Made by a program: the position numbers and the translations under genes. From Nymphalis io (taxonomy: Eukaryota > Arthropoda > Insecta > Lepidoptera > Nymphalidae), in NCBI RefSeq assembly GCF_905147045.1, contig NC_065903.1:11718001-11782000 (forward strand): a stretch of DNA of 64,000 nt, written 5' to 3'. This document shows positions 1 to 12,026 of the stretch, piece after piece (the stretch's first letter is position 1; each line of letters opens with the position of its first letter). The notes beneath the pieces are model-generated. The model was not told where the DNA came from. It saw nothing but the letters and a program-made list of their open reading frames with translations, and made no database searches.

Positions 1-3000
1 TAATGTATTCGATAAACTTTAGACACGGTTTCGCGCATCATCTTATTTAGGTCATTTGATTATGATAACTTTCGACCTATGATATTATTTCGTGTGAAAA
101 CCATGCCAAAATACTATAGTATTTAATTCGAATATGTTTCAAATACTAGAAAATTAAACACGTTACGTTTGATGTAGCGAAAGAACAAATAAAAAAATAT
201 ATTATGAATTTGATTATTTTGAATATATTTAAGCCGAGATGGCCCAATGGTAATAACGCGTGAATCTTAACCAATGATCGTGGGATCAAACCCGGGCAAG
301 CACCACTGGATTTTCATGTGCTTAATTTGCGATTATAATTCATGTCGTGTTTCACGTTGAAGGAAAACATCGTAAGGATACCTGCATGTGTCTAATTTCA
401 CTTAAATTCTGCTACATGTGTATTCCACCGAACCGCATTGGAGCAGCGTGGTGGAATAAGCTCCAAACCTTCTCCTCAAAAAGGGAGAGGAAGCCTTTAG
501 CCCAGCAGTGAGACATTCACAGGCTGATACTGTTACTGAATATATTTTATGATTTTTTAATTCAGATAATAAAATACGTAGATTATTATATAATACGTAT
601 ATTAATGATTTTGGGATGAAATGTTAATAGCATGTTCAAATATCCAACACCAAGTGACTGCCCAACTGACCACAAACAAAAATACTGGGCCAGTACTGTC
701 TCCAACCCAGGATAAACAAGATAATATGGTTTTTTGCCCGCAGTGTACGACTATCATTGTACTAGATAGAACTATATAATTTCAGATTCACTTAAATAAG
801 AGTTTGTCTCACAAATTAAGTAGTAAAAATCAAATAAACTGAGCACTTAATCTACAATTTAAAATGTATTATTTTATTGATTCGATCAAAACCAATGTTT
901 ATAAAAATTGCATTATGTTACTCACTACTAGAAATCTTTTTTTTTTTTAATTTTCCTTCTTTATGTAAATGTATCTACTTTTCGAAGATACAGTTTTATA
1001 CGAAATGCTCGCAAACTTTACGGCAAGTTACAGATTCAATATTACGTTCGTTCGGTAATGTTACGTTATCAATACATAAATATAGGTAAATTTTAGGTTT
1101 AAAAACGGGTACTAATACTCCGTACGTCAAGAGTTTATTAATAATCAACATGAGTTTATTACTGTTATCATGTTGTGTAATATTTGGAAGTGCAGCGTTC
1201 GAAATAGACAATAATGGCGGCAGGTGGTCAAAAAAGCGCGTGCGCATGCGCGTGCCATGGTTTATTTTTTTAAGAAACAAACGAAGGGAGCAAAGATCCA
1301 CCATGCTTTGAACCGAACCCTTGTCACTGACATACGGCAGTAAGTTAAGCGTAACGGCCTTCGTTTAAAAAAAATGCATTATCGTAATAGTAGTATAATG
1401 TTGTTATTGGAAAATCAGATTGTGAGGGACTATGATATTTAGTAAAATACCGAAAGTATTCTTATAAAACTACTATAATTTGTTTCAAAATGATTTAATT
1501 ATTAGATTTTAATACAATAGTTTCATAAAATAATTGCTTTTTCGTTTGTATATGGCTAGTTTAGGCTTTGGTTTTTTAAATCTGCTTAAACATTTTCGGG
1601 TATTCAGTGATTTAAAAAAATGCATGGCGTTCATATATTATGAAGCATAAGTCACTTTTAAAATTTCTTTTCGCACATAAACCTCAATTTCACATATTAA
1701 GAAAAGTCTAATAAAATATTTACATTTTCACGTCTTTTGCATTTTCGGAAGTTGGAAACAACAAGTTCAACTTTTTATCAATTTAAAAAATATATTCAAT
1801 TCATTACTTTATAATTATATTGTTTTGAATATTACTCACCAGTGTATTATTTATTATTAATAAAATAATAACTTAATAAATCACACAAGTTTTCACGACA
1901 ACATCTTACACAATAGTCATTGACACAAAACCATCACATAACCTACTCTCACGAAGTCTTGCGCGCCACTGAGCTCTCAACTATAATGTCATGCTGGTTG
2001 TACTGCGTTGTAGTTAAACTTTAAAAGGAAGGTTGCCGTTTTGCCGGAAATAAAGACATTGCGGGCGCCAGAAATCGGATGTAGAATTGCTTAAGTATTC
2101 TAAAAAATATCCATAATTTCCTTATCTTTTCTGATCTGATTATTTTTTTTTTGAACAAGGATATTTTTTAATTATATAATATGTGAAGTATGAACAAATA
2201 ATTAATATTTTCACTGTATCTTAATACCTTTAAAAAAGATTTAATTCGGTTAATCTAAATAAAATAATAATTATATTATTTATATTTTATTCATATTTAT
2301 GAAAAAAAAACATAAATAAAACTCATTGAATTAGGTTTTAAGAAAGTACTTTTGTGCAAGCAATCTTTACAATTCAAAAAGAGTAATCTACCATAAGACG
2401 AGAGTAGTTATTCATGTAAACATTGTGGTATGTACATAAATATTAAATCAAACTAATTCCACATTGTTTTATATAAAGGTGGTTAAACATTTTTTTCATT
2501 GCAATTGTATTTCTAAATATAACTGAACTGTGCATCTAGAGAACTAGAATATTAAGTACTGTATTGTAAATAAATAATATTCATTCATTCAGCGATCGAA
2601 TATACAGGATAAAAGGCGCCAAAGTTGATCAGTAAGGCCAAGGGTATCGTTCTAAAGCAGCTGTACGACCCATTGTCACGTTGTAAAACACCTATTGTAA
2701 AATATTATACAAAAATAAACTTTACTCGGTTGACATACAGCTTAAAATTGTAAGATCATTGCGCTCCATCTTGAATACATTTACGTTATTATTAATGGGA
2801 AGACACGATTTTATTGGGGTTCTATTCTATTGTAAAGTTTTGATGCGTATCCTTTTTTATTTTTACTTTTGAGGTTTATGTCGCCACAATTATTAAGATA
2901 TTAATTTTTAATATGCAGAAATTAAAAAATATATAAAAAGGTTTTATTAACAATCTATGTATATAAATAGTATAAATTAAAGTCATTAAATTCTTCTGTT

Positions 3001-4105
3001 TGTATCTTCGCTAGCTTCTACTAAATCTCGTAACGGTTTTATCGTTTATAGATAATTTACTGACAACTGTAATTATTTTTATCGTTAAAAGAAAGGAAAA
3101 AATAATAACACCTGTACTTTAGTTTATTTGTTACTAAATCCTTATCAAAATAAATAACATATAAATTTAAAAAGCTTCATTTGATAAATATTGCTAACAT
3201 TTTGCAATTACAATCAGTAATTTTAGGTAATAATACGCAGGACACGTTGCACTATGCCTTATGCATACCTATATAATATATTATCATATGCACTTACAGT
3301 ACAAAGTGTGCGTACTGTATGGGCGAATAGATTGATTGGCGAATGTTTATTTATCATTGATTGAAAAATGCGAGGGATAAAGTCCATATTTTACCCGTAT
3401 AAAGTCGGGACGGATACCTCGTATTGTGTAAATCACAGTATATTTTACTCAAAAAATTGATTGCTAAATTTCTAGATTATGCTGTGCGGTACAAATGACA
3501 TATCCTACGTCATTTATAAAAAAAATTATGATGTAAAACAGATTGTTTCTGTTTTATTGAATAAAGTCCAGCACAAATACAAAGTATAAATAAAATTCTT
3601 AAGCATGATAATGATTTGCTTGATTTTGGTAACTAAGCAGAATAATAGAATTTTCACATTGATAAATATTTAGTAGAATAACAAAAAATCGACTGGTAGA
3701 TATCCAACATGTATATTTGGAATAAAATTAGTTTGAAGAAAACATTCCTTATAAAAGTTTCTCGTTTATTTTTTTGAGTCAGTATTCGTTTTCATTCCCT
3801 TACGTTGGTTTTAACTAAGAGTGTACTTTAGATGTTTGTTTTTTTTTTTTAAATCAACATACAAATTTTGTACATAGTTCCAAATGAAATTGGTGCATAA
3901 TTCCAAACGGACATTAATAATAATTATTATAACTAATTAATAATTATTTTAACGACGCTGTGTGTAATCTAACTCAACTTGTTATGCTCTGTATCTTAAG
4001 TTATCTGTAACCGTAGACAGAGAAACTAAGTTATCTGTTGTAGTCAATGTTTTTATTTTGGACGGTAAATGTGAGTAATTGTCAAATTCATAGGACTTCT
4101 TAAAA
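1..4105. other. AT-rich intergenic region left of Cdkal1
   Basis: There is no convincing gene here. The short open frames at 877-1089 and 996-1304 have no recognisable domain and no splice context. One SINE-A copy lies at 233-539. The last few hundred bases before 4106 must hold the Cdkal1 promoter and 5' UTR, but I see no clear TATA box. The rest is AT-rich unique-looking sequence. Confidence 0.6.
233..539 (+). repeat. SINE-A copy (tRNA-derived SINE)
   Basis: The copy starts with a tRNA-like head (GCCGAGATGGCCCAATGG, then a B-box-like stretch near 285). It continues with the family body, including GGAGCAGCGTGGTGGAATAA and AGGGAGAGG, and ends in the GGCTG-TACTGTTACT tail. The same sequence recurs at 27.6, 30.9, 38.8, 39.3, 44.2, 56.6 and 63.2 kb. 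Confidence 0.85.
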
Positions 4106-7100
4106 ATGCCAGGTGCAGTTTCAGAATTTATAGACGATATTGAAGATTTAATATCTTCTCAGGATATAACACCCAAAGAAAGGTATGCGAGTAGAAAAAA
4201 TGTAAGCGTAAGATCGAAGAAACGAGAAAATAAGGAAGTGGAATCAGTTGAAAAGATTATTTTAGAAAGTGTTGTGCCAGGTATAACCTTAAAATTACTT
4301 GATATATCGTAATGTGAAACATATTTATTTAAATAAATATGGTTTAATCTGTTGATTTAACTGCGTAACATTAAATAACAGAACATTTATACTGTGCACA
4401 CGTTAAAGTAAAATATTACATGTATAACAATAGTGTAAACATTGTAACTGATTATTAATTAGGTACTCAAACAATATACGTCAAGACATGGGGCTGCGCA
4501 CACAACAACTCAGATTCAGAGTACATGGCTGGGTTGTTAGCAGCTCAGGGGTATAAGCTAACGGAAGATAAGTGGCAAGCCCAACTCTGGTTGCTAAATT
4601 CTTGCACAGTTAAAAGTCCCGCTGAAGATCATTTTAAGTAAGTTTATCTATCAACACTTATATAGTAGTAGGTAGTAGTAGATGTGCCTTTCTTTTTGTT
4701 GTTTTGAAATAATATTCTTATTTTAGAAATGAAATAGAATTGGGTCAAAGTCGAGGTATACATGTAGTTGTGGCTGGCTGTGTGCCGCAGGGAGCGCCAC
4801 GCGCTACATACCTACAAGGGCTCAGTGTTGTTGGTGTTCAACAAATAGATAGAATTGTTGAGATTGTGGAGGAGACATTAAAAGGTAACTTTAACTAAAG
4901 TTATTTAAATTTCCTTAATAATAAAAATTTCAATTATCACTATAGCTAATAACAACAATACATTTTAAGAAACATAGACAATAATTTGTTTAAAATATAA
5001 AGCCTATTCTAACCACAAGTAAAATCAAATCAAAATATTTTCTATTCTAAGCACTACCACCAGTTGGGAATATGGATTCTACAAGAGAAGTAGACAATGT
5101 AACAATTCTGACATTGAATTGACGTAATATAATTTATCAAGATCTTGAATAATCAATTAATGCTATTTGTTATGGATATGTGATAAATTGGTGTCAATGT
5201 CTGTTACCTTGTTATCGGAATTTTGAATGAAATTAATGTGGATATAATTAGTAAAGTGGAATAGTGTTACATTATAAATAGAGTTATTATTCAAAAACTA
5301 TTTGTAGTGCATATTGTAGTGAAGCTATTTGTGAATTGAATATGCATTTCTAAGGTTTGCTTATCTTTAGTTCTTTTTTGATTGGAATAGGCTATTGATA
5401 CTAGTTGCATTACCTTTAAAAGTTTATATTAAAATACGTGGGATCAGTGATGTAAACTTTATTCACTAGGTGGCGTTAGTAGTTCAAACCACAGATATTT
5501 TGATACTTTTTACATACTAACAGTTTACCAACAAACAAAGCGACAAAACATATTGTTTAACACTGAAATTAGTATTACTAATATTTCAAAAAAGTTATAA
5601 CATAAAATATATAAAATGAGACAGTTTCGTAAATACCATTTCAGGGCACACAGTCCGCCTCTTCGGTCAAAAGAAAACTAGTGAAGGTCGAAAAGCAGGA
5701 GGTGCTTCGCTTCTTCTACCAAAAGTTAGAAAGAATCCTCTCATAGAGATCATATCCATCAACACTGGATGTTTAAATCAATGCACATATTGTAAGACTA
5801 AGCACGCAAGGGGTGAACTTGGAAGTTATCCTCCAGAGGAAATTGTTGAGAGGGCGAGACAATCTTTCAAAGAGGGTGTTTGTGAAATATGGCTCACTAG
5901 TGAAGACACAGGTGAGTTGATTTATTTATTTTACAAGATGAATGAAATGTGGTTAAGCGGTATTATGAACCATTCCATGCCCTTATAAAAGCTCTCTGAA
6001 AACCTCAAAAACCTCTGAAAAAGGAAGGATTAGACAGAAGTTCTTCTTCACTTTTGGATTTTCACTAATATGTAACAGATATATTTATAGACAGCTCACC
6101 AATCAATTGATGAAAAAAAAAAAAAACTCTTTTGAGTCTTTGAGTATTTAAAACCAAATTGTTTTTTATTTTTGGGTATAATGTTATTTATCATAGTGAA
6201 TATAGTTCGATTTTCAAAATGACACATTTATCTTACAGGAACATACGGTCGCGATATTGGCACAACACTCCCCGAGTTACTCTGGAAACTGGTAGAGGTT
6301 ATACCCGAAGGTTGCAGGCTACGTCTGGGCATGACTAATCCACCATACATCCTGGAACACCTTGCAGAAGTTGCAGAGATCATGCACCACCCGAGAGTGT
6401 ACAAGTGAGTATGGAGATTGCAGACTATTACTGATAGAAGATACACACGACTAGCCTATTGTGCGGGACATATTATAATGCAATTGTGTGTGTGCGCAAA
6501 CACAACTGTACTTTTGCGGACTTAAAAGTAGAGAATGAAAAAATGTTTCTTGACATAGATAATGAAACTCCATATATTAAGTATCCTTAAGTTTAGGTAC
6601 GAATCAAGTTTAAATGACAATGCAATTTTAAATTTAAGCCAACTTCACGCTAAAGTGGTTTAAGTAGGGAATGTAAGTTAGTATGAGGTTTCCTTTGCTT
6701 TTAGAGATAGAAATTTGTATCATCATGAGTACTTAAATCTTTTAAATAAAATGTGCATCCAAATAAGTAACAATAACACGACCACACTTCACTATTAAAT
6801 TAGCGGGCCAGCTCTAACAAAATTCTAATCATGATCGCTAACAGACTAGACTGTATATTTATAAACCGCTGTTGTAAAGTTTCAGCTAGACCAGTAAATT
6901 ATATAAGTAGTATATAGTAGTTTATTTTTTTTTTGTAATTTTGTATATGAGTCTTGTTACTTGAATAATTAAATTATAATTTTTTTTTTTGTTTTGTTGT
7001 ATATATATTTTTAAACATATTGTAACGTAATGTTGGCGTACGTTAAAATAATGCATCCATTATTTTAAAATAAATACGACAAATTTATTAAATTTATAAC

Positions 7101-10025
7101 CTAAAACATTAATTGTCATGTGTCAATTGACGTTGACAGGTGCAACTAAGATTATGTTTATACAATATTTGAAAAATACGGCTAAATTTGACGTCTCGTC
7201 ATAATGCAAATTTTTATGCATTATGCATTTTCGAACTAATTTATTATCTTTGAGATGCTCTTTAACATTTTTCTAAGACTTCACTTTCCTTCCGGTCATT
7301 GGGTCGTAATGGTGACCTAAATTAGTTTTTGCAGTTTTTGTAATTTTTATTTTTTGTAAACTCATAATATTGTTAAAAGTACTGTTTTCATGAACAATAT
7401 TCCACATTTTGGTGAAATTAATTAAAATCCATATTGGATTGTTTTAATAATCGTGGATTTGCTTGAAATCCTGGTACACCTTGTGGGAACAAAAATTCGA
7501 ATTGGATTCTTAAGAAACCTAACCTTGGAAGATTTATTTCAAGATGTCTTCCTGATATTCTTTGGAAAGACTTTAAGGAAGCTTAAACTTTAATTAACTA
7601 ACTAATTTCTACATATTATTTTCGCCGCTGTAGTGGAACCGCGTGTGATTTATATAAACTGTAACTTAATATTTTATTAAAAAAAGTTGGCATTCAAAGG
7701 ATTCAAAAAATATTTACATATTGAAATTTTGTATTTAGTTTAGAAAATTAAACGTTAGTAATATTTATATTTATAACATTAATTTGTATCCATTTAGATA
7801 ACTTATTGTTTTGTTAAACTTATTTTGTAAAATTTTACTTTGGCACTTTTTAAGAATTAAAAAAAAAAGAAATTATTAGATGTAACTTAATTATATTAAA
7901 TTTAAATAGATATAACCACCCTGGCGCCCGAGCATATTGCATTTTGGAATTAATAATTTAGAAAATAGATTTACTATCCATTTGGTAAATCTATATTGTA
8001 ATAATATGGGTACTTTTTCTGACTTCCGGAGCACTATTATTTAGAGATTTGTTTAATTTAAATTTTTCCATGTCTACCGATTTTTATTTTTATTTGCCTC
8101 TAGAATTGTAATTTAACCTAAAAAATTTACAACTGAATATAACTAAACCCTACACCCATATAAAATATATTTTTTACAATATGCAGCTAAGATATAATTT
8201 TTTAATATTTCTCAAGGTTCCTCCACGTTCCAGTTCAATCCGGAAGCAACCAAGTACTGTCGGCCATGAAGCGAGAGTACACGAGGGCGGACTTCGAGAG
8301 AGTCGTCAATTACCTCAGAGAGAAGTTTGTATTGTTTAATATGTCACTATGTTATAAGGCCTCGTCCGTCGCGTCTGTGTATCTATCTGCCTGCCTGATC
8401 GCGATAAACTCAAAAATTGCTAAATGGATTTCATAGACGAAGTGACTCTCAAGGAAGGTTTCTGGGACATCCTGGGACATTATTCACACACGGCCATCTG
8501 ATCCCAAACTAAGCAGAGCTTGTACTGTGGAAACCAGACAACTGACATACTATACATACTTTTCTTTTGTAAATTTCTTTTGTAAATACATACTTATATA
8601 GATAATTACACCCAGACTCAAGACAAACAGACATGTACACAAATGTGTGACTGTCCTGGGTGGGAATCGAACCCACAACCTTCGGCGTGAAAGTATCTAC
8701 CAACCACGCCAACCGGCCCGTCAGTTTATGTCTTTAGTTTGAGTAAATTGGCTGAAATACGACGATGATTGTTGACGATCATGCCGACTGGAAAGTCTAC
8801 CAATAGAGTTATATATAATTATATATTACGATATATACGCTTCATGTGAGTTTTTTTTAGCTGGTTCTTCTCAGGTCAGGGTATTTCTTTTCAGAATCGG
8901 TAGTAGATTCTAATTTAATATTCAATATGAAAAATCAATTCGATATTACGTTTATTAGAACTGTCAATAATTGGATCTTTCACTCAATATTCATTTTGTC
9001 CAGGGTACCAGGTATGACAATAGCTACAGATATTATCTGTGGGTTCCCCACGGAAACGGAAGAAGATTTCAAAGATACTATGGACCTATGCAAGAAGTAC
9101 AGATTCCCTTCGCTGTTCATAAACCAATTCTTCCCCCGACCGGGGACCCCTGCGGCTAGGATGCAGAGGGTAAGTTGATATTGGAGCCTTTATCAAGATC
9201 AGTAGGGGGGATGCAACTCATTGCTGTCAAAGACATATGTGTTTGCTATTTAATGACGTGAGGTAGGCGGGCAGGCAAGTGATGGTAAATGGTCACCAAA
9301 TAAATATAACCATCCATCGCCAATGCGCTACCAACCTTTGGAACATTTGTGCCTTTAGTAACACTGGCTAAACTGAATACAACAACACTAAATGTTGCTG
9401 ATTGGTGGTAGAATATCTGATAAGTGGGTGGTACCTACATAGATGAGATTGCACAATGGTGGTAGCTACACTTGGTGGTAGGGACCACCAAGTAGGTTAG
9501 CTTGTTTCTCTAACAGATAGTACAAAAAAGTTTTTTTAATATAAATAAACCAATTGACATGTAGCAATTACAATTTTTTCTTTGTGGAAAGAAATGTTTG
9601 TATCAACTTTTTTCACTTACCAGGTGCCAGGACAGGAAGTGAAAAAACGTACAAAAGAACTGTCCGAATTTTTCCGATCGTACGAACCGTACGGTCACAA
9701 AGTGGGCCAGGTATATGACGTACTGGTCACGGATATATCTCACGATAAAAACTACTACGTCGCCCACAACGAGTTCTACGAACAGGTTTTAGTGCCCAAA
9801 GAGGATAAATACATGGGCAAAATGGTTACCGTGAAGATTACGAGCGCGACAAAATTCTCTATGATGGGACAGCCCATAGACAAACCGAAGATGCCAGGTT
9901 TGACGCAACCTTTAAAAAAAGGTGAAGTGTCAGGATTTAGGCGGGAAAACAAGATGGCGGTACCCATACCGATTTTAATGCTCCTGATGGCGGTTATAGT
10001 GCGATTGATCTGGATTTTCTTATAA
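4106..10025 (+). CDS. Cdkal1: CDKAL1: threonylcarbamoyladenosine tRNA methylthiotransferase, 8 exons, 538 aa
   Basis: This radical-SAM enzyme adds the methylthio group to t6A at position 37 of tRNA-Lys(UUU), making ms2t6A. Coding exons are 4106-4280, 4463-4637, 4727-4884, 5645-5911, 6239-6404, 8217-8324, 9004-9169 and 9624-10025. All junctions are GT-AG and every phase agrees. The N-terminal UPF0004 domain has its three cluster cysteines at C70 (TWGC), C106 (LLNSC) and C135 (AGC). The radical-SAM CxxxCxxC motif is C212, C216 and C219. A TRAM-like RNA-binding region follows. The last ~21 residues are a hydrophobic tail anchor, matching the ER anchor known for animal CDKAL1. Human CDKAL1 is 579 aa; this one is slightly shorter in the linker before the tail. 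The start ATG opens the conserved acidic N-terminus (DDIEDLIS). No lesions were seen, so it looks functional. Intron 5 (6405-8216) is the longest. Confidence 0.95.
8467..8722 (-). repeat. SINE-D copy in Cdkal1 intron 6
   Basis: This is a tRNA-derived SINE in antisense orientation to Cdkal1. Its tRNA-like head is at the right end (on the minus strand, GCCGGTTGGCGTGGTTGG, then a B box in GGGTTCGATTCCCACC). Its tail at the left contains GGGACAT and the GGCCGTGTGTGAATAATG segment. Close copies lie at 28860-29094 and 50923-51124. Confidence 0.8.
9254..9495 (-). repeat. Diverged SINE-B copy in Cdkal1 intron 7
   Basis: A degraded minus-strand copy of the ~290-bp SINE-B family. It keeps GATGGTAAATGGTCACCA, the GCGCTACCAACC segment and AGAATATCTGATAAGTGGG. 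It is antisense to Cdkal1 and ends about 130 bp before the last exon. Confidence 0.7.
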
Positions 10026-12026
10026 TGTTATTGTAAATATACTGTTACGTAGATTTTAATTATTATTAATAAAATATTTTTCTAAGTTATTTGCTATTTG
10101 ATTTTAACTAATACTACTGCTTATAATTAACTACTAACAAATATTGTAAGTATATGAATCCAGTTGTAAAAGCGTATATATTGTCTCACAAAAGAGTTCT
10201 TAATCCTGTGTAATCGGGTACAAGTTTACGCCGGCGTGTTAGAGGCCCTTTTCCCAGAGGGACAGGGGCCCTACACACGCCCTTATGCAAAATTTCATGG
10301 TGATTGTCTGAATAGTTAAGACGTAAGCGTAACCAACAAATTGACTTTTGGCATTTATAATATTATTAAGGATATATAATTTGCTAATAACGAGACACTT
10401 GACTAGAGGGTAGTTTACAAAATCGTTATTAAACATTGAGACGAAAAACGAGCACGCATGTGTAAATGGGGTGTAAGGCCGTATGCCACGGTCCTTGGTT
10501 CAAGTTCCGGGTAAGAGCCTATTCGCCTTTTTAATATCTTTTGTTCTTTTAGTTTCCGACTGTGAAAATTGATTTTTCATAAACATAACGATGCAATTTT
10601 CAATAGTCATTAGAGTTTCACATATTCATCCATTTATACATGATAACTTCATGCTGTAGATGTGTCATGTGGTATTAATATATTCCGATATGATACCACC
10701 GAGCATGCGAACATATGAACATCAAAGCGTTACTTATCCAGATTTAAACCAAGGATTTATTCAATGCATTATAACATCTCGTTTCACCGATATAAGATTC
10801 ATTTTTGTTCAAATAATCTTTCATTCTTTTTATTTATATCTAACATTTTGCAATGGGTTAACAAATTATTATCATAAACATTTATGTTAAGGTTAGGTAC
10901 TACTAAATTCAATTTATAATAATTGTCTGTAAGTACTTAACGGTCCAATAAATACGAAGAAAAGATTGAAATTGGTAAACTGAGTCATTTTTTTTTTAAT
11001 TTTATCTGTTTCAAGAAATGGCAAACGAACATGAATGGTACTAAACAGTTACTGATCTATTAAAAATTGTATCTTCGCAAATATATTAAAAAGTCTTCTC
11101 AAGTTAGAAATAGCCATTATTCAAATTACTCATTGAATTGATAAAGTTAAGTGATATAATCTAGTATGAAAAAATGGTAATTCTAAAGTACATTCTAAAT
11201 TTAAATTAATTAAATTCCAAAAGCAACAGTAGATCACTTCCTGAAGTTTCATTTAGAAATTTAGATAACAAGTTTTCGACTCCGCGCAAATCCCGCAAAC
11301 ATGTTTATATTTGCTGCTATCTTTTAACGTATAAAGCTTAAATTGCGTATTACATAAAATCAATATAAAACATCAAAAATATATTCGATAATATATTATA
11401 GCATATTGTATGGTTAATAAAAAGATTTGGAATTAGTATGTTTGTTTTTGGATGATCTATAATATATTATTTGTAATAATTTTTTTAATAAATTTATTTA
11501 TTGTCTCCCACAGACAATAATGTTTAAATTTTTATAATATATATATAAATACAGTTATATGTGGGAGACAGGAGCCCAAACTAGGTTGCCCTGTACTAAG
11601 GGTCTCCTGGCTCCCCCATTTATGTACGTATAATCCGTATAAAAATATACATGAATATATATTAATTTCTAGCCTGTTTAGCTAGGTAGAATCAACATTC
11701 CGGACCAGTGGTAGTTTTACTTTGAATTCATATCTCTAGTCCCTTAGATTCGATACATACTCGTATAAAACGAATTACACAGCACGATGAAACCAAAATT
11801 ATAAGGCTTTGTATTAAAAAATAACTATGGGCTTTTTGTTCGTTAAACAACTCGTATTTCGTACTAAATATGTACAGGTTTGAAACAAAGAGCAATCCGA
11901 CACAATTCCGCTCTGCTGCCTCTATTCACTCGATATTATATAAGATTACGTCGCATCCGTCCGTCATTCAGTTGTAGGAAATATTTATGAGAGAATTAAG
12001 TCTAAAGGGATTTTTTGTATTGAAAC
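10026..12026. other. Cdkal1 3' flank and upstream region of the xylose isomerase homologue
   Basis: An AATAAA at 10068-10073, 43 nt after the Cdkal1 stop, is the likely polyadenylation signal. About 10220-10375 holds a repeat fragment (GAATAGTTAAGACGTAAGCG and following) that recurs at 30355-30440, followed by a short tRNA-like remnant near 10460-10510. The rest is AT-rich; no gene is seen. Confidence 0.55.
11937..11972 (+). promoter_or_regulatory. Core promoter of the xylose isomerase homologue (TATA + initiator)
   Basis: TATATAAG at 11937-11944 is followed by TCAGT at 11968-11972, the arthropod initiator consensus. With the A at 11970 as +1, the TATA box starts at about -33, the expected spacing. 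This would leave a 57-nt 5' UTR before the ATG at 12027. The promoter is inferred from motif spacing only. Confidence 0.5.

Noticed and set aside
233..305. tRNA genes at the heads of SINE-A, SINE-C and SINE-D copies
   Set aside because: Their heads have box-like motifs but no complete cloverleaf that I could fold, and they are followed by conserved SINE bodies repeated many times.
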